Source of the DNA: Clostridia bacterium
GTDB lineage: Bacteria > Bacillota > Clostridia > Oscillospirales > Acutalibacteraceae
NCBI GenBank assembly: GCA_017937865.1
Contig: JAGBCU010000004.1
Span: forward strand, 21,877-85,876
DNA length: 64,000 nucleotides
Reading direction: 5' to 3'
Part shown: positions 8,663 to 17,836 of the stretch, in pieces
Position numbering within the stretch: position 1 is the first letter of the stretch
Layout of the letters: the number at the start of each line of letters is the position of its first letter
Made by a program: the position numbers and the translations under genes
Notes under the pieces: model-generated
The model's database searches: none
Told to the model about the DNA's origin: nothing
The model's input: only the letters and a program-made list of their open reading frames with translations

Positions 8663-9823
8663 ATGATAACAGAAAAATTATATTATAACAATTCTTATAT
8701 AAATGAATTCAGTGCAGTTGTCCTATCGTGTGATGCCTGCACTGACGGTTTTTTTGTAACACTTGATAAAACTGCCTTTTTCCCTGAAGGGGGCGGACAA
8801 AAAGCTGATAATGGCTATATAGGCGATGTATTCGTTAAGGATGTTCAAGAGGAAAGCGGTAAGATATTACATTTCGTTGATAAAGCGCTGTCTGTTGGTG
8901 GTGAATATCTTTGTAAATTAAATTGGCAACAACGTTTTAACAGAATGCAAAATCACAGTGGCGAGCATATTGTTTCGGGTATTGTTAATTCCTTATACGG
9001 TTATGATAACGTTGGCTTTCATATGGAAGAGGATTACGTAACTATTGATTTTAACGGCGAATTAACCCGAGAACAGCTTGATGAAATTGAAGATAAAGTC
9101 AATTATGCGATATATAAGAATTACAGTATTAATTGTTGGTTTCCCGATCAAACTGAGCTTTCAGGATTAGATTACAGAAGTAAACTTGAGTTAACCGAAA
9201 ATGTAAGGCTTGTCAGCATTGAAAATACTGATTTGTGTGCTTGTTGTGCACCTCACGTTAAAAGTACAGGTGAGGTAGGAATTGTTAAAATTCTCGATTT
9301 TATGCGCCACAGAGGCGGTATTAGGTTAGTAATGAAAGCGGGTTTTAAAGCTCTTTTAGATTACCGTGAAAAATACAGGAGTGTTTACGATATATCAAAT
9401 CTTCTTTCTGCAAAACAGCCTGAAGTTTTTAACGCAGTTGAACGTGTTTATAACGAGGTTGATGACGTTAACAGAGAGCTGTATAATTTCAAGCATAAGG
9501 TTGCAGAATCAGATAAAAATAACTTAATTTATTCGGGTAACATTTCTTATTTTATATCTTCATTTTATGATACTGATATGATGAGAAATCTTGTGAATTA
9601 CGGTATGGAAAAATCATCTCTTTCTTTAGCTTTTTCGGGTGAAGATGAAAATGGTTATTCTTATATTGCGGGTAGTAATTCTCTTGATATGAAAAATGTT
9701 GCAAGGTCAATAAACTCTAGCCTTAACGGCAGGGGTGGCGGAAGGGATACTATGATTCAAGGTAAGGTTTCTGCCACTAAAGAGCAAATAGTAAATTATC
9801 TCGAAAATAACGAGTGGAGATGA
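8663..9823 (+). CDS. AlaX-like alanyl-tRNA editing protein with DHHA1 domain
   Basis: This 386-residue protein resembles the editing half of alanyl-tRNA synthetase without the catalytic core. It would hydrolyse mischarged Ser- or Gly-tRNA(Ala) in the cytoplasm. An N-terminal beta-barrel contains FFPEGGGQKADNG; the zinc site is formed by the histidines of QNHSGEHIVSG (about residue 100) and by CCAPHVKSTGEVG (about residue 195). A DHHA1-like C-terminal domain ends with SLNGRGGGRDTMIQGK. Its length corresponds to the long AlaX form. The start has AGAGG upstream and sits two bases after the previous stop. Confidence 0.9.
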   Translation: MITEKLYYNNSYINEFSAVVLSCDACTDGFFVTLDKTAFFPEGGGQKADNGYIGDVFVKDVQEESGKILHFVDKALSVGGEYLCKLNWQQRFNRMQNHSGEHIVSGIVNSLYGYDNVGFHMEEDYVTIDFNGELTREQLDEIEDKVNYAIYKNYSINCWFPDQTELSGLDYRSKLELTENVRLVSIENTDLCACCAPHVKSTGEVGIVKILDFMRHRGGIRLVMKAGFKALLDYREKYRSVYDISNLLSAKQPEVFNAVERVYNEVDDVNRELYNFKHKVAESDKNNLIYSGNISYFISSFYDTDMMRNLVNYGMEKSSLSLAFSGEDENGYSYIAGSNSLDMKNVARSINSSLNGRGGGRDTMIQGKVSATKEQIVNYLENNEWR

Positions 9824-9827
9824 GCTT

Positions 9828-11135
9828 GTGAGCTTTGTTAATGATGTTATTAATTTTATAGATTTTGCCGATGCTTTAATATATGAATCGGCTACTGATT
9901 GTGACTTGGCACTATTTGAAAATTCAAGTAAATCTGATTATGAAGATAAATGCACTTTGATTGAAAACAACGGCTTCAATTTAATTAACGAAAACACTGT
10001 TTCTGATAATTATTTTAAATTCTATAAAAATGATTCTTTGTTTATCGGTATCGGATTCTTTTCAAACGATTCAACAATTAGATTGTTTGTCGATAAAAAG
10101 TTAGAATTACCTATATTTAACCCTTGTGATAGCTTAAAAAATGTTTCTGTAACAACTCTTTGGCAGTTTGAGGTTGACCATAGGCTTATTGACTGTGGAA
10201 TGTGCTACATTATAAGAACCTGCACGGGTGCATTTTTTATAATTGACAGTGCTCATACATATTCAATTAATGACTGTGAAAGAATTCACGACTTTTTAAG
10301 AGAAAGAACACCTGACGGTGAAAAAATCCATATAGCAGGCTGGTTTATTTCCCACGGTCACGAGGATCATACAGCACAGTTTATGAATTACCTTAAATTC
10401 TTTATGAAAGATACGGTAATTGATAAAATTTACTTTAATTTTGTTAGTATGGACCATCGTGACGGCGGTGAATGGATGCAATCACACAGAGGCTATGATA
10501 ATATGATGTATAGCTTACTTGAAAAACATCCTGAAACACCGTGGGTAAGGCTTCATACAGGCGAAAGCTTTTATGTTGATAACCTTAAATTTGACGTTTT
10601 ATGCTCTCATGAAGACGTTTTTCCGCGTGATAACAGTAATTATAATGATTCATCAGTTGTTCTTATGATGACTGCAGAAAATACAAAGGTTCTTTTCCCC
10701 GGTGATGCAGGACACGAAGAAAGCTATATTCTTGAAGCAAGATATCCTGAATATTTAAAGTCTGATATTGTTCAACAGGCTCACCACGGTCATTTTGGCA
10801 CAACTGAAAATTTCTATAGATTAGTTGATGCAAGTATTGCTCTTTTTCCCGTAACACAAATTAAATTTGACGAGGAATTGCATAATTATAGGGCTAATGA
10901 GGTGTCAATTGAGATTGCAGATGCTTATTACATAGCTTCAAACGGTACTGTTGAAATACCTCTTCCTTATGTCAAAGGTAACATAAAGGTTTACCCGGAT
11001 GAAACCTTTGAAAGCTTTAGCGGTGTTTATAATCTCTGGTCGTATGAATACACAAAAGAATATAAAGAAAAGCTTTATAAGGAGTATTTAGAAAGAGGCG
11101 GAAAACCTCTTGAAGAATACAAAAATGGTTTTTAA
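9828..11135 (+). CDS. Metallo-beta-lactamase-fold hydrolase, ComEC-like
   Basis: This 435-residue protein has a roughly 120-residue N-terminal region that I do not recognise, followed by a metallo-beta-lactamase domain. Metal-binding motifs are FISHGHEDHTAQF (HxHxDH, about residue 180), FPGDAGHEE and QQAHHGHFGT. The last two resemble the corresponding motifs in the hydrolase domain of ComEC-type proteins. No signal peptide or membrane segment is visible, so it is probably cytoplasmic. The substrate is unknown. The start is GTG with GGAG eight bases upstream, four bases after the AlaX-like gene. Confidence 0.8.
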   Translation: MSFVNDVINFIDFADALIYESATDCDLALFENSSKSDYEDKCTLIENNGFNLINENTVSDNYFKFYKNDSLFIGIGFFSNDSTIRLFVDKKLELPIFNPCDSLKNVSVTTLWQFEVDHRLIDCGMCYIIRTCTGAFFIIDSAHTYSINDCERIHDFLRERTPDGEKIHIAGWFISHGHEDHTAQFMNYLKFFMKDTVIDKIYFNFVSMDHRDGGEWMQSHRGYDNMMYSLLEKHPETPWVRLHTGESFYVDNLKFDVLCSHEDVFPRDNSNYNDSSVVLMMTAENTKVLFPGDAGHEESYILEARYPEYLKSDIVQQAHHGHFGTTENFYRLVDASIALFPVTQIKFDEELHNYRANEVSIEIADAYYIASNGTVEIPLPYVKGNIKVYPDETFESFSGVYNLWSYEYTKEYKEKLYKEYLERGGKPLEEYKNGF

Positions 11136-11137
11136 AT

Positions 11138-11650
11138 ATGATTTTTGAGTATAAAATTATTCGTTCAAGCAGAAAAACTGTTTCGATTCAAGTTGATGCT
11201 GATTGTAATATTACTGTAAGAGCTCCTTATAAAATATCTGAAAGGGAGATAGAAGAATTCGTTTCAGATAAAAAGGAATGGCTTGAAAAGGCTGTTTTAA
11301 AGCAAATGAACTGTAACAGAAATAAAAAAGAATATACTGAAGACGAGATTAAGATATTGAGAGAAAAGGCGAAAACAGTTTTGCCGGAAAAGGTGAAATA
11401 TTATTCTTCCATTATGGACGTTTATCCGAAAAGTATTAAAATTAACTCAGCAAAAAAGCGTTACGGCTCTTGCTCGGGTGAAAACAATATAAATTTTTCG
11501 CTTTTTCTTATGGATACGGATGAAAGATTTATTGATTACGTTGTTGTTCACGAATTAGCCCACATCAAGCATCATAACCACAGCAAAGCTTTTTACGGGT
11601 TTATTGAAAGCTTTATGCCCGATTATAAAGAAAGAAAAAAGCTGGGTTAA
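11138..11650 (+). CDS. YgjP-like M48-type metallopeptidase domain protein (DUF45)
   Basis: This 170-residue protein carries a DUF45/YgjP-like zinc metalloprotease motif, VVHELAHIKHHNHSKAFY (HExxH with a downstream histidine), near residues 130-148. The preceding KKRYGSCSGENNINFSLFLM is also typical of the family, whose usual length is about 230, so this is a short form. Substrates of these proteins are poorly known. It follows the metallo-beta-lactamase gene after two bases. Confidence 0.85.
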   Translation: MIFEYKIIRSSRKTVSIQVDADCNITVRAPYKISEREIEEFVSDKKEWLEKAVLKQMNCNRNKKEYTEDEIKILREKAKTVLPEKVKYYSSIMDVYPKSIKINSAKKRYGSCSGENNINFSLFLMDTDERFIDYVVVHELAHIKHHNHSKAFYGFIESFMPDYKERKKLG

Positions 11651-11685
11651 GAATATAATTCAGCTTAATTGAAGGAGTGTAGGGG

Positions 11686-13140
11686 ATGGATACTTCTATT
11701 GTTTCTAAAGCATTGACAGGTTTTATAAAATTACGTGGTAGAGCCTCTTTAAAGTCAAAGCCTGCAACAAAGCTAAGCGGTACCTTTGTTGATTTCGCAG
11801 AATCCGGCGGTAAGGACACTTATACAGTGGGGTTCGGAAAGAAAATAATTTTACCTGACGATATAGAAAAGAAAAAATATTACATTGCGGGTTACGGTGA
11901 AAACAATCCTGCTAAAGGAGTAATTGACCCTCAATACGCCCATGCAGTTTGGATGGACGATAATTCCGGAAGAGGCGGAGTTTTATTTATTTCTCTTGAT
12001 ATCGTGGGTCTTTTGAATAAGGACGTCAATAAAATTCGCGAAATGCTTACCGATTTTAAAAAGGAAACGGGTTGCAGAAGCATTAACGTTTTTTCAACTC
12101 ATAACCATGCGGGTATCGATACTATGGGAATATGGGGACCGTTACCGTTCTCAGGTAAAAACGAAAAGTTTATGAAAGAGCTTTTTGACGCCGTACTTTT
12201 CAGTGCTTACGATGCCTATACAAGCAGAAAAAACGGTAAGCTTTATCTCGGTACAATTGAAGTTCCTGATATGCAAGAGGATATAAGAACACCGATTGTT
12301 TATTCAAAAACACTTACCCGTTTTAAATTTGTTCCCGATGATAACAGCAACGAAATATGGATACTTAATTTTGCATCTCATTCAGAGTCTTTGCAGGGCT
12401 GTAACCACCTTGTAAGTGCGGATTTTCCGTGTTATTTACGTGAAAGAATTAAAAAAACAACAGGCGCAGATGTACTTTACGGTGTAGGTGCCATCGGCGG
12501 TATGATTAGTATGGATATCCCTGAGGAGAATACCTTGAGAAAAGAGTTCAGGCTAATTGAATCTACCCGTGATATAGGATATAAGCTTGCCGATTATGCA
12601 ATGCAAATCAATAATGATATAAAGCTTGAGGCGAATATCAATTTTGCAAAAAAAGATTTTTATGCCGACGTTGAAAATCCTGTTTTAACTATCGCTTGTG
12701 AAGTAGGTTTGTTGTATGCAGATAAATTCGCAAGAAAAGAATCGCCAAACTTTTGGTGTTTAAAATCAGAGATTACTTATTTCGAAATAGGTGGTAAGAA
12801 AATTCTTCTTTTACCTTGTGAATTATTCCCCGAGCTTGCTTTTGGCGGTGCTTTAAGTGCCGAAGAATCGGGTACAGGAAAAGGTGCTGAAATTAATCCG
12901 GATTTACTTTGCGATATTGTTGGCGACAAAGAAATTTTAATTTTTGGACTTGCAAACGATGAGCTTGGGTATGTTTTACCGCCCAATGACTTCGTTTTAA
13001 ATGAAAAAATGCCGTATCTTGATGACGGCAGAGACCACCACAATCGCCGTCATTATGAAGAAACTAATTCTATGGGACCCAATACAGCAAAAGATATTGC
13101 TGATACTGTTAAGCAGATTATTACAGCAATAAAAGGCTAA
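11686..13140 (+). CDS. Neutral/alkaline ceramidase-like protein
   Basis: This 484-residue protein resembles the N-terminal domain of neutral/alkaline non-lysosomal ceramidases. Matching blocks are VGFGKKIILP, YIAGYGENNPAKGV, LFISLDIVGLL, and STHNHAGIDTMG near residue 140, which in the family provides zinc-binding histidines. It lacks a signal peptide, unlike secreted ceramidases, and has no separate C-terminal domain. Many clostridial genomes carry such proteins without known substrate, so ceramidase activity should not be assumed. ATG 11686 has AAGGAG eight bases upstream. It closes the cluster and is followed by a bidirectional terminator. Confidence 0.72.
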   Translation: MDTSIVSKALTGFIKLRGRASLKSKPATKLSGTFVDFAESGGKDTYTVGFGKKIILPDDIEKKKYYIAGYGENNPAKGVIDPQYAHAVWMDDNSGRGGVLFISLDIVGLLNKDVNKIREMLTDFKKETGCRSINVFSTHNHAGIDTMGIWGPLPFSGKNEKFMKELFDAVLFSAYDAYTSRKNGKLYLGTIEVPDMQEDIRTPIVYSKTLTRFKFVPDDNSNEIWILNFASHSESLQGCNHLVSADFPCYLRERIKKTTGADVLYGVGAIGGMISMDIPEENTLRKEFRLIESTRDIGYKLADYAMQINNDIKLEANINFAKKDFYADVENPVLTIACEVGLLYADKFARKESPNFWCLKSEITYFEIGGKKILLLPCELFPELAFGGALSAEESGTGKGAEINPDLLCDIVGDKEILIFGLANDELGYVLPPNDFVLNEKMPYLDDGRDHHNRRHYEETNSMGPNTAKDIADTVKQIITAIKG

Positions 13141-13164
13141 TTTATTATCAGCAAAAAAATAATT

Positions 13165-13198
13165 AAGGTTTACTGTCAAATTAATGACGGTAAACCTT
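13165..13198. terminator. Bidirectional intrinsic terminator
   Basis: A 14-pair stem (13165-13178 with 13185-13198, one G-U pair) and a six-base loop lie between the convergent ceramidase-like gene and rnhA. The minus-strand side is followed by a T7 run, the plus side by TT-ACTTTT. Confidence 0.8.
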
Positions 13199-13214
13199 TT
13201 ACTTTTGCTAACTA

Positions 13215-13652
13215 TTATTTGTATTTTTCACATTCTGCAACCGCTAATTTGTCGCATCTTTCGTTTTCAGGGTGCTCATTATGACCCTTAACCCAATTAA
13301 AAGTCACGTTATGAGTATCAAGTAAGCTGAGCAATTCACCCCATAAATCAGGGTTTAAAGCGGGTTTTTTGTCAGGCTTTCTCCAACCGTTTTCCTTCCA
13401 TTTATAGACCCAACCCTTTGTTATGGAATCGTAAACATACTTTGAATCAGTTGTAATTGTTACGTCGCAAGGAAATTTAAGAGCCTTTAAAGCTTCTATA
13501 ACACCCGTTAGTTCCATTCTGTTATTTGTTGTATCTTTTTCTCCGCCACTTATCTCTTTTTCTGTGCCGTTGTATCTTAAAATTGCGCCCCAACCGCCGG
13601 GACCGGGGTTGCCGCTACAGGCTCCGTCAGTAAATATTTCTACTTTTTTCAT
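13215..13652 (-). CDS. rnhA: Ribonuclease HI
   Basis: This 145-residue protein is a complete RNase HI, which degrades the RNA strand of RNA-DNA hybrids in the cytoplasm. The four acidic catalytic positions are visible: [17 protein letters not shown] (Asp), [12 protein letters not shown] (Glu), [11 protein letters not shown] (Asp), and the final Asp in ENERCDKLA; the [11 protein letters not shown] loop supplies the conserved histidine. Length is standard. It is a single-gene unit facing the upstream cluster. Confidence 0.97.
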   Translation of the reverse strand: MKKVEIFTDGACSGNPGPGGWGAILRYNGTEKEISGGEKDTTNNRMELTGVIEALKALKFPCDVTITTDSKYVYDSITKGWVYKWKENGWRKPDKKPALNPDLWGELLSLLDTHNVTFNWVKGHNEHPENERCDKLAVAECEKYK

Positions 13653-13742
13653 AAAACAAATCCTTTGTGTTAATGTATAATCATTTTATCACAAAGTATT
13701 TTTAATTAAAAGAGTTTATTTGCTTTTATTTAAATAAAAATT

Positions 13743-13771
13743 TTGTTAAATTTTATAAATCAGGCAATAAT
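13743..13771 (+). promoter_or_regulatory. Predicted promoter of the nucleotidyltransferase/phosphomutase mosaic gene
   Basis: TTGTTA at 13743-13748 and AATAAT at 13766-13771 are separated by 17 bases and lie 18 bases before the ATG at 13789, with GAGGTG as ribosome binding site. Confidence 0.4.
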
Positions 13772-13788
13772 CAAATAGAGGTGTTTAA

Positions 13789-15759
13789 ATGCTTGTGTTT
13801 GTATTGTCTGTTGATGAGAGGTTCAGTGAAACAGAAAATTTAGGATATATTTCCTGCAATGATATCAGTATATTTGATAAAAGCTTGTCTTATTATCAGG
13901 AGGCTTGTCTTGAATGTGGCGATAGTTTTAAGAAATTTATTGTCAAAACTACTGATATTTTAACAATTAAAAAACATATTGAAAACTCTGAAGATAAATA
14001 CTCTGTTTTTTATTATGAGAATTGTTTTTTTGATTTTTCAGTTACAAATATAGTTGAAAAGCTTAATAAAAATATCGGTTTAGCAGGGGAGCTTTATGAA
14101 AATGACAACAAGCTTGTTTTTTCTTTGATTGATAACGATATAATTAAAAAACGCCTGATAAATGAACACTCTTTTGAAAGTATTATTGATTTGTTGAAAA
14201 GCTGCTGTTTGGTGGTCAAACCTTTATTTTATCATAAGTTTTTGAATACTTATGCTTCTTATAAAAAGCTTCATTTTGATATTTTAAATGGTAAGACAAA
14301 CGTGTATTTACCTAATATCGCAAAGGGGATATACACGTACGGTAAGCTACCTAAGGGGGATTACACAATAATTCCTCCTGTTTTTATTTCAGAAAATTCA
14401 CAAATAGAAAGCGGGGCAATTGTTGGTCCGAATACTATTGTTTCAAGCAATACTCTTGTTGCCAAAAACAGCAGGGTTAGCAGTTGCGTTTTATGCGAAA
14501 ATACTTATATTTCAGAAGATTGTGTTGTTGACAATTCAATATGCGGTAAAAACGCTTCTGTAAAAAGAGGTGCTGCAATTCTTAATAACTGTGTCTTGGG
14601 ATATGATTCGTTAGTAGGTGACGGAATGTGTATAGAAAATCATGCAGTAATTTTACCACAAATACAAGCATACAGCTTTATAAACAAAGTTAATAATGAT
14701 ATAAAATTAGATTATGATGAAACACGTTTTGATAACCTTGACGTTGTTTCAGCGTGTAAATTAGGTGCTTGTTTTGGGAACGTGTTTAATATCCCGTCTG
14801 TTTGCGTTGCATCTGATGATAATAATTATTCAAAAACTGTAAAGCTCGCTTTTGTCTCGGGACTGTGCTCAAGCGGTTGTGATTGCTTTGATATCGGCTC
14901 GTCATTTTTATCTAAGCTATTCTATACAGCTTTATTTTGTCAATTAGACTATTCCTTCTATTTTTCTTTCAGTAACAATAGCGTTTCTCTCGAAATTTTC
15001 AATGAGAAGTGCGAAAAATTAAACGTTGTTAATCTTTATAACCTTTTGTTTATATATCGAAAGTACAAGCTTGAAAATATGACAGATAAAAAAATAAAAA
15101 AAGTCAAGCAAATCAAGGGCTTAAGTAAGGTTTATATAAGAGATTTAAAGAGCTTAATTTCATCAACAGATGCTTTAAAGAGATACAAGGTTTCCAGTAA
15201 TAATCCGATAATAGAAAAATTGATTAATCAGTTGTTGAAAGCTGATAAACCACCAAATAATTCTGAATTGAAATTTGATTTTTTTATTGGTAATTCCGGC
15301 GACAATCTTACTTTAATTACCAACAATAAAAGCTTTTTTCACAATGATTTAGTAAATGCTGTTGAGATTTTAAAAATGCAGGAAAAAACCGATTGTTTAA
15401 TATCAAATCTTTATAAAAAAGATGCTCTTGTTCTTTTTTTGATGATTGTTTCTTACATTGATGAAAGAGATGAAAATGCGAAAAAATTTATAAATACTCT
15501 TGAAAAAACGGCAATATTCGAAAGGGAGTATAGTTATATAGCCAGCACGGGAAAATTCCTTAATAATTTCTTGTTTAATAGCAAGCTTGAATATAATAAC
15601 GGCAAGCTCAATATAATAAATAAAGCAGATAATTTGTCATTAAGTCTGAATCCGAGTACAAAAAAAATCAAGCTTATTACTGGTTTTTCAAATGTTGCAG
15701 CATCAGAAGAAATATTTAAAGATTTAGATGCAATAATCAATGATATTAATAAAATGTAA
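13789..15759 (+). CDS. Degenerate sugar nucleotidyltransferase / left-handed beta-helix / phosphomannomutase mosaic
   Basis: This 656-residue protein appears to have three parts. Residues about 1-165 resemble a nucleotidyltransferase domain in position only: the GDP-binding GxGTR signature is absent. Residues about 185-300 are hexapeptide repeats of a left-handed beta-helix (for example SQIESGAIVGPNTIVSSNTL). The remainder aligns in layout with the alpha-D-phosphohexomutase domain found in fused GMP-pyrophosphorylase/phosphomannomutase proteins, but I see no TASHNP-type phosphoserine loop; FYFSFSNNSVSLEIF occupies that place. It is probably non-catalytic or regulatory, perhaps related to GlgD-like paralogues. 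The assignment rests on overall pattern, so confidence is moderate. It is transcribed just before RNase J, which has its own promoter. Confidence 0.55.
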   Translation: MLVFVLSVDERFSETENLGYISCNDISIFDKSLSYYQEACLECGDSFKKFIVKTTDILTIKKHIENSEDKYSVFYYENCFFDFSVTNIVEKLNKNIGLAGELYENDNKLVFSLIDNDIIKKRLINEHSFESIIDLLKSCCLVVKPLFYHKFLNTYASYKKLHFDILNGKTNVYLPNIAKGIYTYGKLPKGDYTIIPPVFISENSQIESGAIVGPNTIVSSNTLVAKNSRVSSCVLCENTYISEDCVVDNSICGKNASVKRGAAILNNCVLGYDSLVGDGMCIENHAVILPQIQAYSFINKVNNDIKLDYDETRFDNLDVVSACKLGACFGNVFNIPSVCVASDDNNYSKTVKLAFVSGLCSSGCDCFDIGSSFLSKLFYTALFCQLDYSFYFSFSNNSVSLEIFNEKCEKLNVVNLYNLLFIYRKYKLENMTDKKIKKVKQIKGLSKVYIRDLKSLISSTDALKRYKVSSNNPIIEKLINQLLKADKPPNNSELKFDFFIGNSGDNLTLITNNKSFFHNDLVNAVEILKMQEKTDCLISNLYKKDALVLFLMIVSYIDERDENAKKFINTLEKTAIFEREYSYIASTGKFLNNFLFNSKLEYNNGKLNIINKADNLSLSLNPSTKKIKLITGFSNVAASEEIFKDLDAIINDINKM

Positions 15760-15775
15760 AAAGGTGGTAATTCCC

Positions 15776-15804
15776 TTGACAATATTTATTAATAATAGTA
15801 AAAT
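15776..15804 (+). promoter_or_regulatory. Strong sigma-A promoter of the RNase J operon
   Basis: TTGACA at 15776-15781 and TAAAAT at 15799-15804 are exactly 17 bases apart, predicting a start near 15811. It lies just after the stop of the preceding gene and 80 bases before the AGGAG/ATG at 15873-15886. Confidence 0.8.
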
Positions 15805-15827
15805 ATTAATCTAAAATAGGACATTAT

Positions 15828-15848
15828 ACCGTTTGTAGAGCAAACGGT
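15828..15848 (+). promoter_or_regulatory. Hairpin in the 5' leader of RNase J mRNA
   Basis: ACCGTTTG (15828-15835) pairs with CAAACGGT (15841-15848) across a five-base loop, about 17 bases after the predicted transcript start. RNase J attacks 5' ends, so a 5'-proximal stem could affect stability of its own mRNA; this is inference. Confidence 0.5.
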
Positions 15849-15883
15849 TCTACATATAAAAAAACTCGTTTTAGGAGTAAATT

Positions 15884-16161
15884 ATGGCAAAGAAAATAAG
15901 AAAAAAACTTCACAGGTTACTGATAATACTAACATTCAGAAAAAGAACACAAAAGCTTCCAAAAAAACTGACAAAATTAATAATAAAACAAATCAGAAGC
16001 CTGTAACAAAATCTAAGCAAAAAATAAACAACAAAAACAGCTCGCAATCCACAAAAAAAGCTAATAAGAAAGCTGCTGATTCCAAAGCTGTTAAAAGTGA
16101 AAATACAGCAAAGCAAACGAAAAAGCACGGTAAATATTCAAAGATTATCCCGCCACAGAGA
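15884..16161 (+). other. RNase J N-terminal extension in a shifted frame (frameshift site at A7 run 15901-15907)
   Basis: AGGAG at 15873-15877 is followed after six bases by ATG at 15884, but this frame ends after about 40 codons. The RNase J frame is open across the whole stretch, contains no ATG, GTG or TTG, and encodes a lysine-, asparagine- and threonine-rich tail of the kind common before RNase J. A -1 shift at AGA-AAA-AAA (A7, 15901-15907) would join the ATG to RNase J and give a protein of about 644 residues. One missing A in the assembly, in this run or in the AAAA run at 15893-15896, would have the same effect. Without the shift, RNase J would have to start at 16162, where no good ribosome binding site is seen. 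Confidence 0.7.
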
Positions 16162-17817
16162 ATGGAGCCTATTAAAATATCCTTCCTTGGCGGTATAAAC
16201 GAAGTGGGTAAAAATATGACCTGCTACGAATACTCAAAATCAATGCTTATCGTTGATTGTGGTCTTGCTTTCCCTGAGTCGGATCAGCTTGGTGTCGATT
16301 TTGTTATTCCTGATTTTACTTTTGTTGAAAGAAATCAGGATAGGCTCAAGGGTATTGTTATTACTCACGGTCATGAGGATCATATAGGAGCTCTTTGTTA
16401 TCTTTTAAAGAAAGTTAAAATTCCTGTATACGCAACTCTTCTTACCGCAGGTCTTATTCGCGGTAAATTAAGCGAACACAAGCTTGACTACGAGGTTGAT
16501 ATTCATATCGTTAAAGCCGGAGATACCGTTTCGATTGGGGATTTTGACGTTGAGTTTATTCACGTTAATCACTCTATTCCCGGTGCTGTTGCATTAGCAA
16601 TTAAGTGTGATTCCGGTACAATAGTTCAAACGGGTGACTTTAAGATTGATACAAGTCCCATTGACGGTGCAATTATAGATTTGTCACGTTTTGCTGAATT
16701 AGGCAATGAAGGTGTTATGTGTCTTCTTTCTGACTCTACTAATGCCGAACAGCCCGGCTTCAGCCAAAGTGAAAGTAAGGTTGGCGAAACCTTTAAAAAC
16801 CTTTTTAACCAAGCAGGAGACAGACGGATTATTATCGCAACCTTTGCTTCAAATATCCATAGAGTACAGCAAATAATCGATATTGCAGCTAATACGGGCA
16901 GAAAGGTTGCCCTTTCCGGCAGAAGCCTTGAAAACGTTGTTGCTATTGCTTCAGAGCTTGGCTACGTAAATATCCCGGACGGAACTTTAATAAGCATTGA
17001 CGAAATTAAGAAATATTCTGATGACAGGCTTGTTATAATTACAACCGGTAGTCAGGGTGAGCCTATGTCGGCTCTTTCGAGAATGGCTTCCGGCGGTCAC
17101 AGAAAGGTTTCAGTAGGCTACAATGATTGTGTTATTATTTCTGCAAGACCGATTCCGGGTAATGAAAAAACTGTTTACAGAGTAATTAATGACCTTTTAA
17201 AATTAGGTGCAAATGTTATTTACGAAAAAATGTATGATGTTCATGTTTCGGGTCATGCTTGTCAGGAAGAGCTTAAATTAATGCTTTCTCTCGTTAAGCC
17301 TAAATACTTTATTCCCGTTCACGGTGAACAAAAGCATTTACGTTATCACGCTAAGCTTGCTGAAAGCGTTGGTATTGATAAAAATAATATTCTTATCGCC
17401 GATAACGGATATGAAATTTCAGTCAGTGACAGAAACATTTCTGTTTCCGGAACTGTTGCAAGCGGTAAGGTTTATGTTGACGGTTACGGTGTTGGTGATG
17501 TCGGAGCCCGAGTTATGAAAGAGCGTCTTCATTTAGGTCAAGACGGTATTATTATCGTTGCTGCTACTATTGACGGTGCTTCAGGTGAGCTTTTAAGTGG
17601 TCCCGAGGTTGTTTCAAAAGGCTTTGTTTACGTAAAAGAAGCCGAATTTTTAATGAATGAAGCGGTAAGGATTTCAATGAAGGTTATTGATAGCTTTCCG
17701 CCTTATAGCTTTGATATAAATGCAATGAACGTTAAAATCAGAGATGAGGTTTCGCGTTTGATGTATGAAAAAACAAAACGTAGCCCAATGATTTTACCGA
17801 TTCTTTTGGAAGTATAA
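16162..17817 (+). CDS. rnj: Ribonuclease J
   Basis: This open frame of 551 codons encodes the complete metallo-beta-lactamase and beta-CASP nuclease core of RNase J, a 5'-to-3' exonuclease and endonuclease in mRNA decay and rRNA processing. Seen motifs include FLGGINEVGKNMT, the DCGLAFPESDQLGVD block, VITHGHEDHIGAL (HxHxDH, about residues 68-74), GDFKID, SDSTNAEQPG and HVSGHACQEEL with HGEQKHL near the end. The true N-terminus is probably upstream at 15884 through a frameshift (see the extension entry), because this ATG lacks a clear ribosome binding site. It is followed by gdpP 19 bases later. Confidence 0.95.
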   Translation: MEPIKISFLGGINEVGKNMTCYEYSKSMLIVDCGLAFPESDQLGVDFVIPDFTFVERNQDRLKGIVITHGHEDHIGALCYLLKKVKIPVYATLLTAGLIRGKLSEHKLDYEVDIHIVKAGDTVSIGDFDVEFIHVNHSIPGAVALAIKCDSGTIVQTGDFKIDTSPIDGAIIDLSRFAELGNEGVMCLLSDSTNAEQPGFSQSESKVGETFKNLFNQAGDRRIIIATFASNIHRVQQIIDIAANTGRKVALSGRSLENVVAIASELGYVNIPDGTLISIDEIKKYSDDRLVIITTGSQGEPMSALSRMASGGHRKVSVGYNDCVIISARPIPGNEKTVYRVINDLLKLGANVIYEKMYDVHVSGHACQEELKLMLSLVKPKYFIPVHGEQKHLRYHAKLAESVGIDKNNILIADNGYEISVSDRNISVSGTVASGKVYVDGYGVGDVGARVMKERLHLGQDGIIIVAATIDGASGELLSGPEVVSKGFVYVKEAEFLMNEAVRISMKVIDSFPPYSFDINAMNVKIRDEVSRLMYEKTKRSPMILPILLEV

Positions 17818-17836
17818 TTTTTTGTAAAGGAGGAGT

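Noticed and set aside
15884..16010. A 40-codon peptide read from ATG 15884 as an independent leader peptide
   Set aside because: Its sequence is compositionally odd while the shifted frame continues smoothly into RNase J; a frameshift or sequence error explains the region better, though a leader peptide is not fully excluded.
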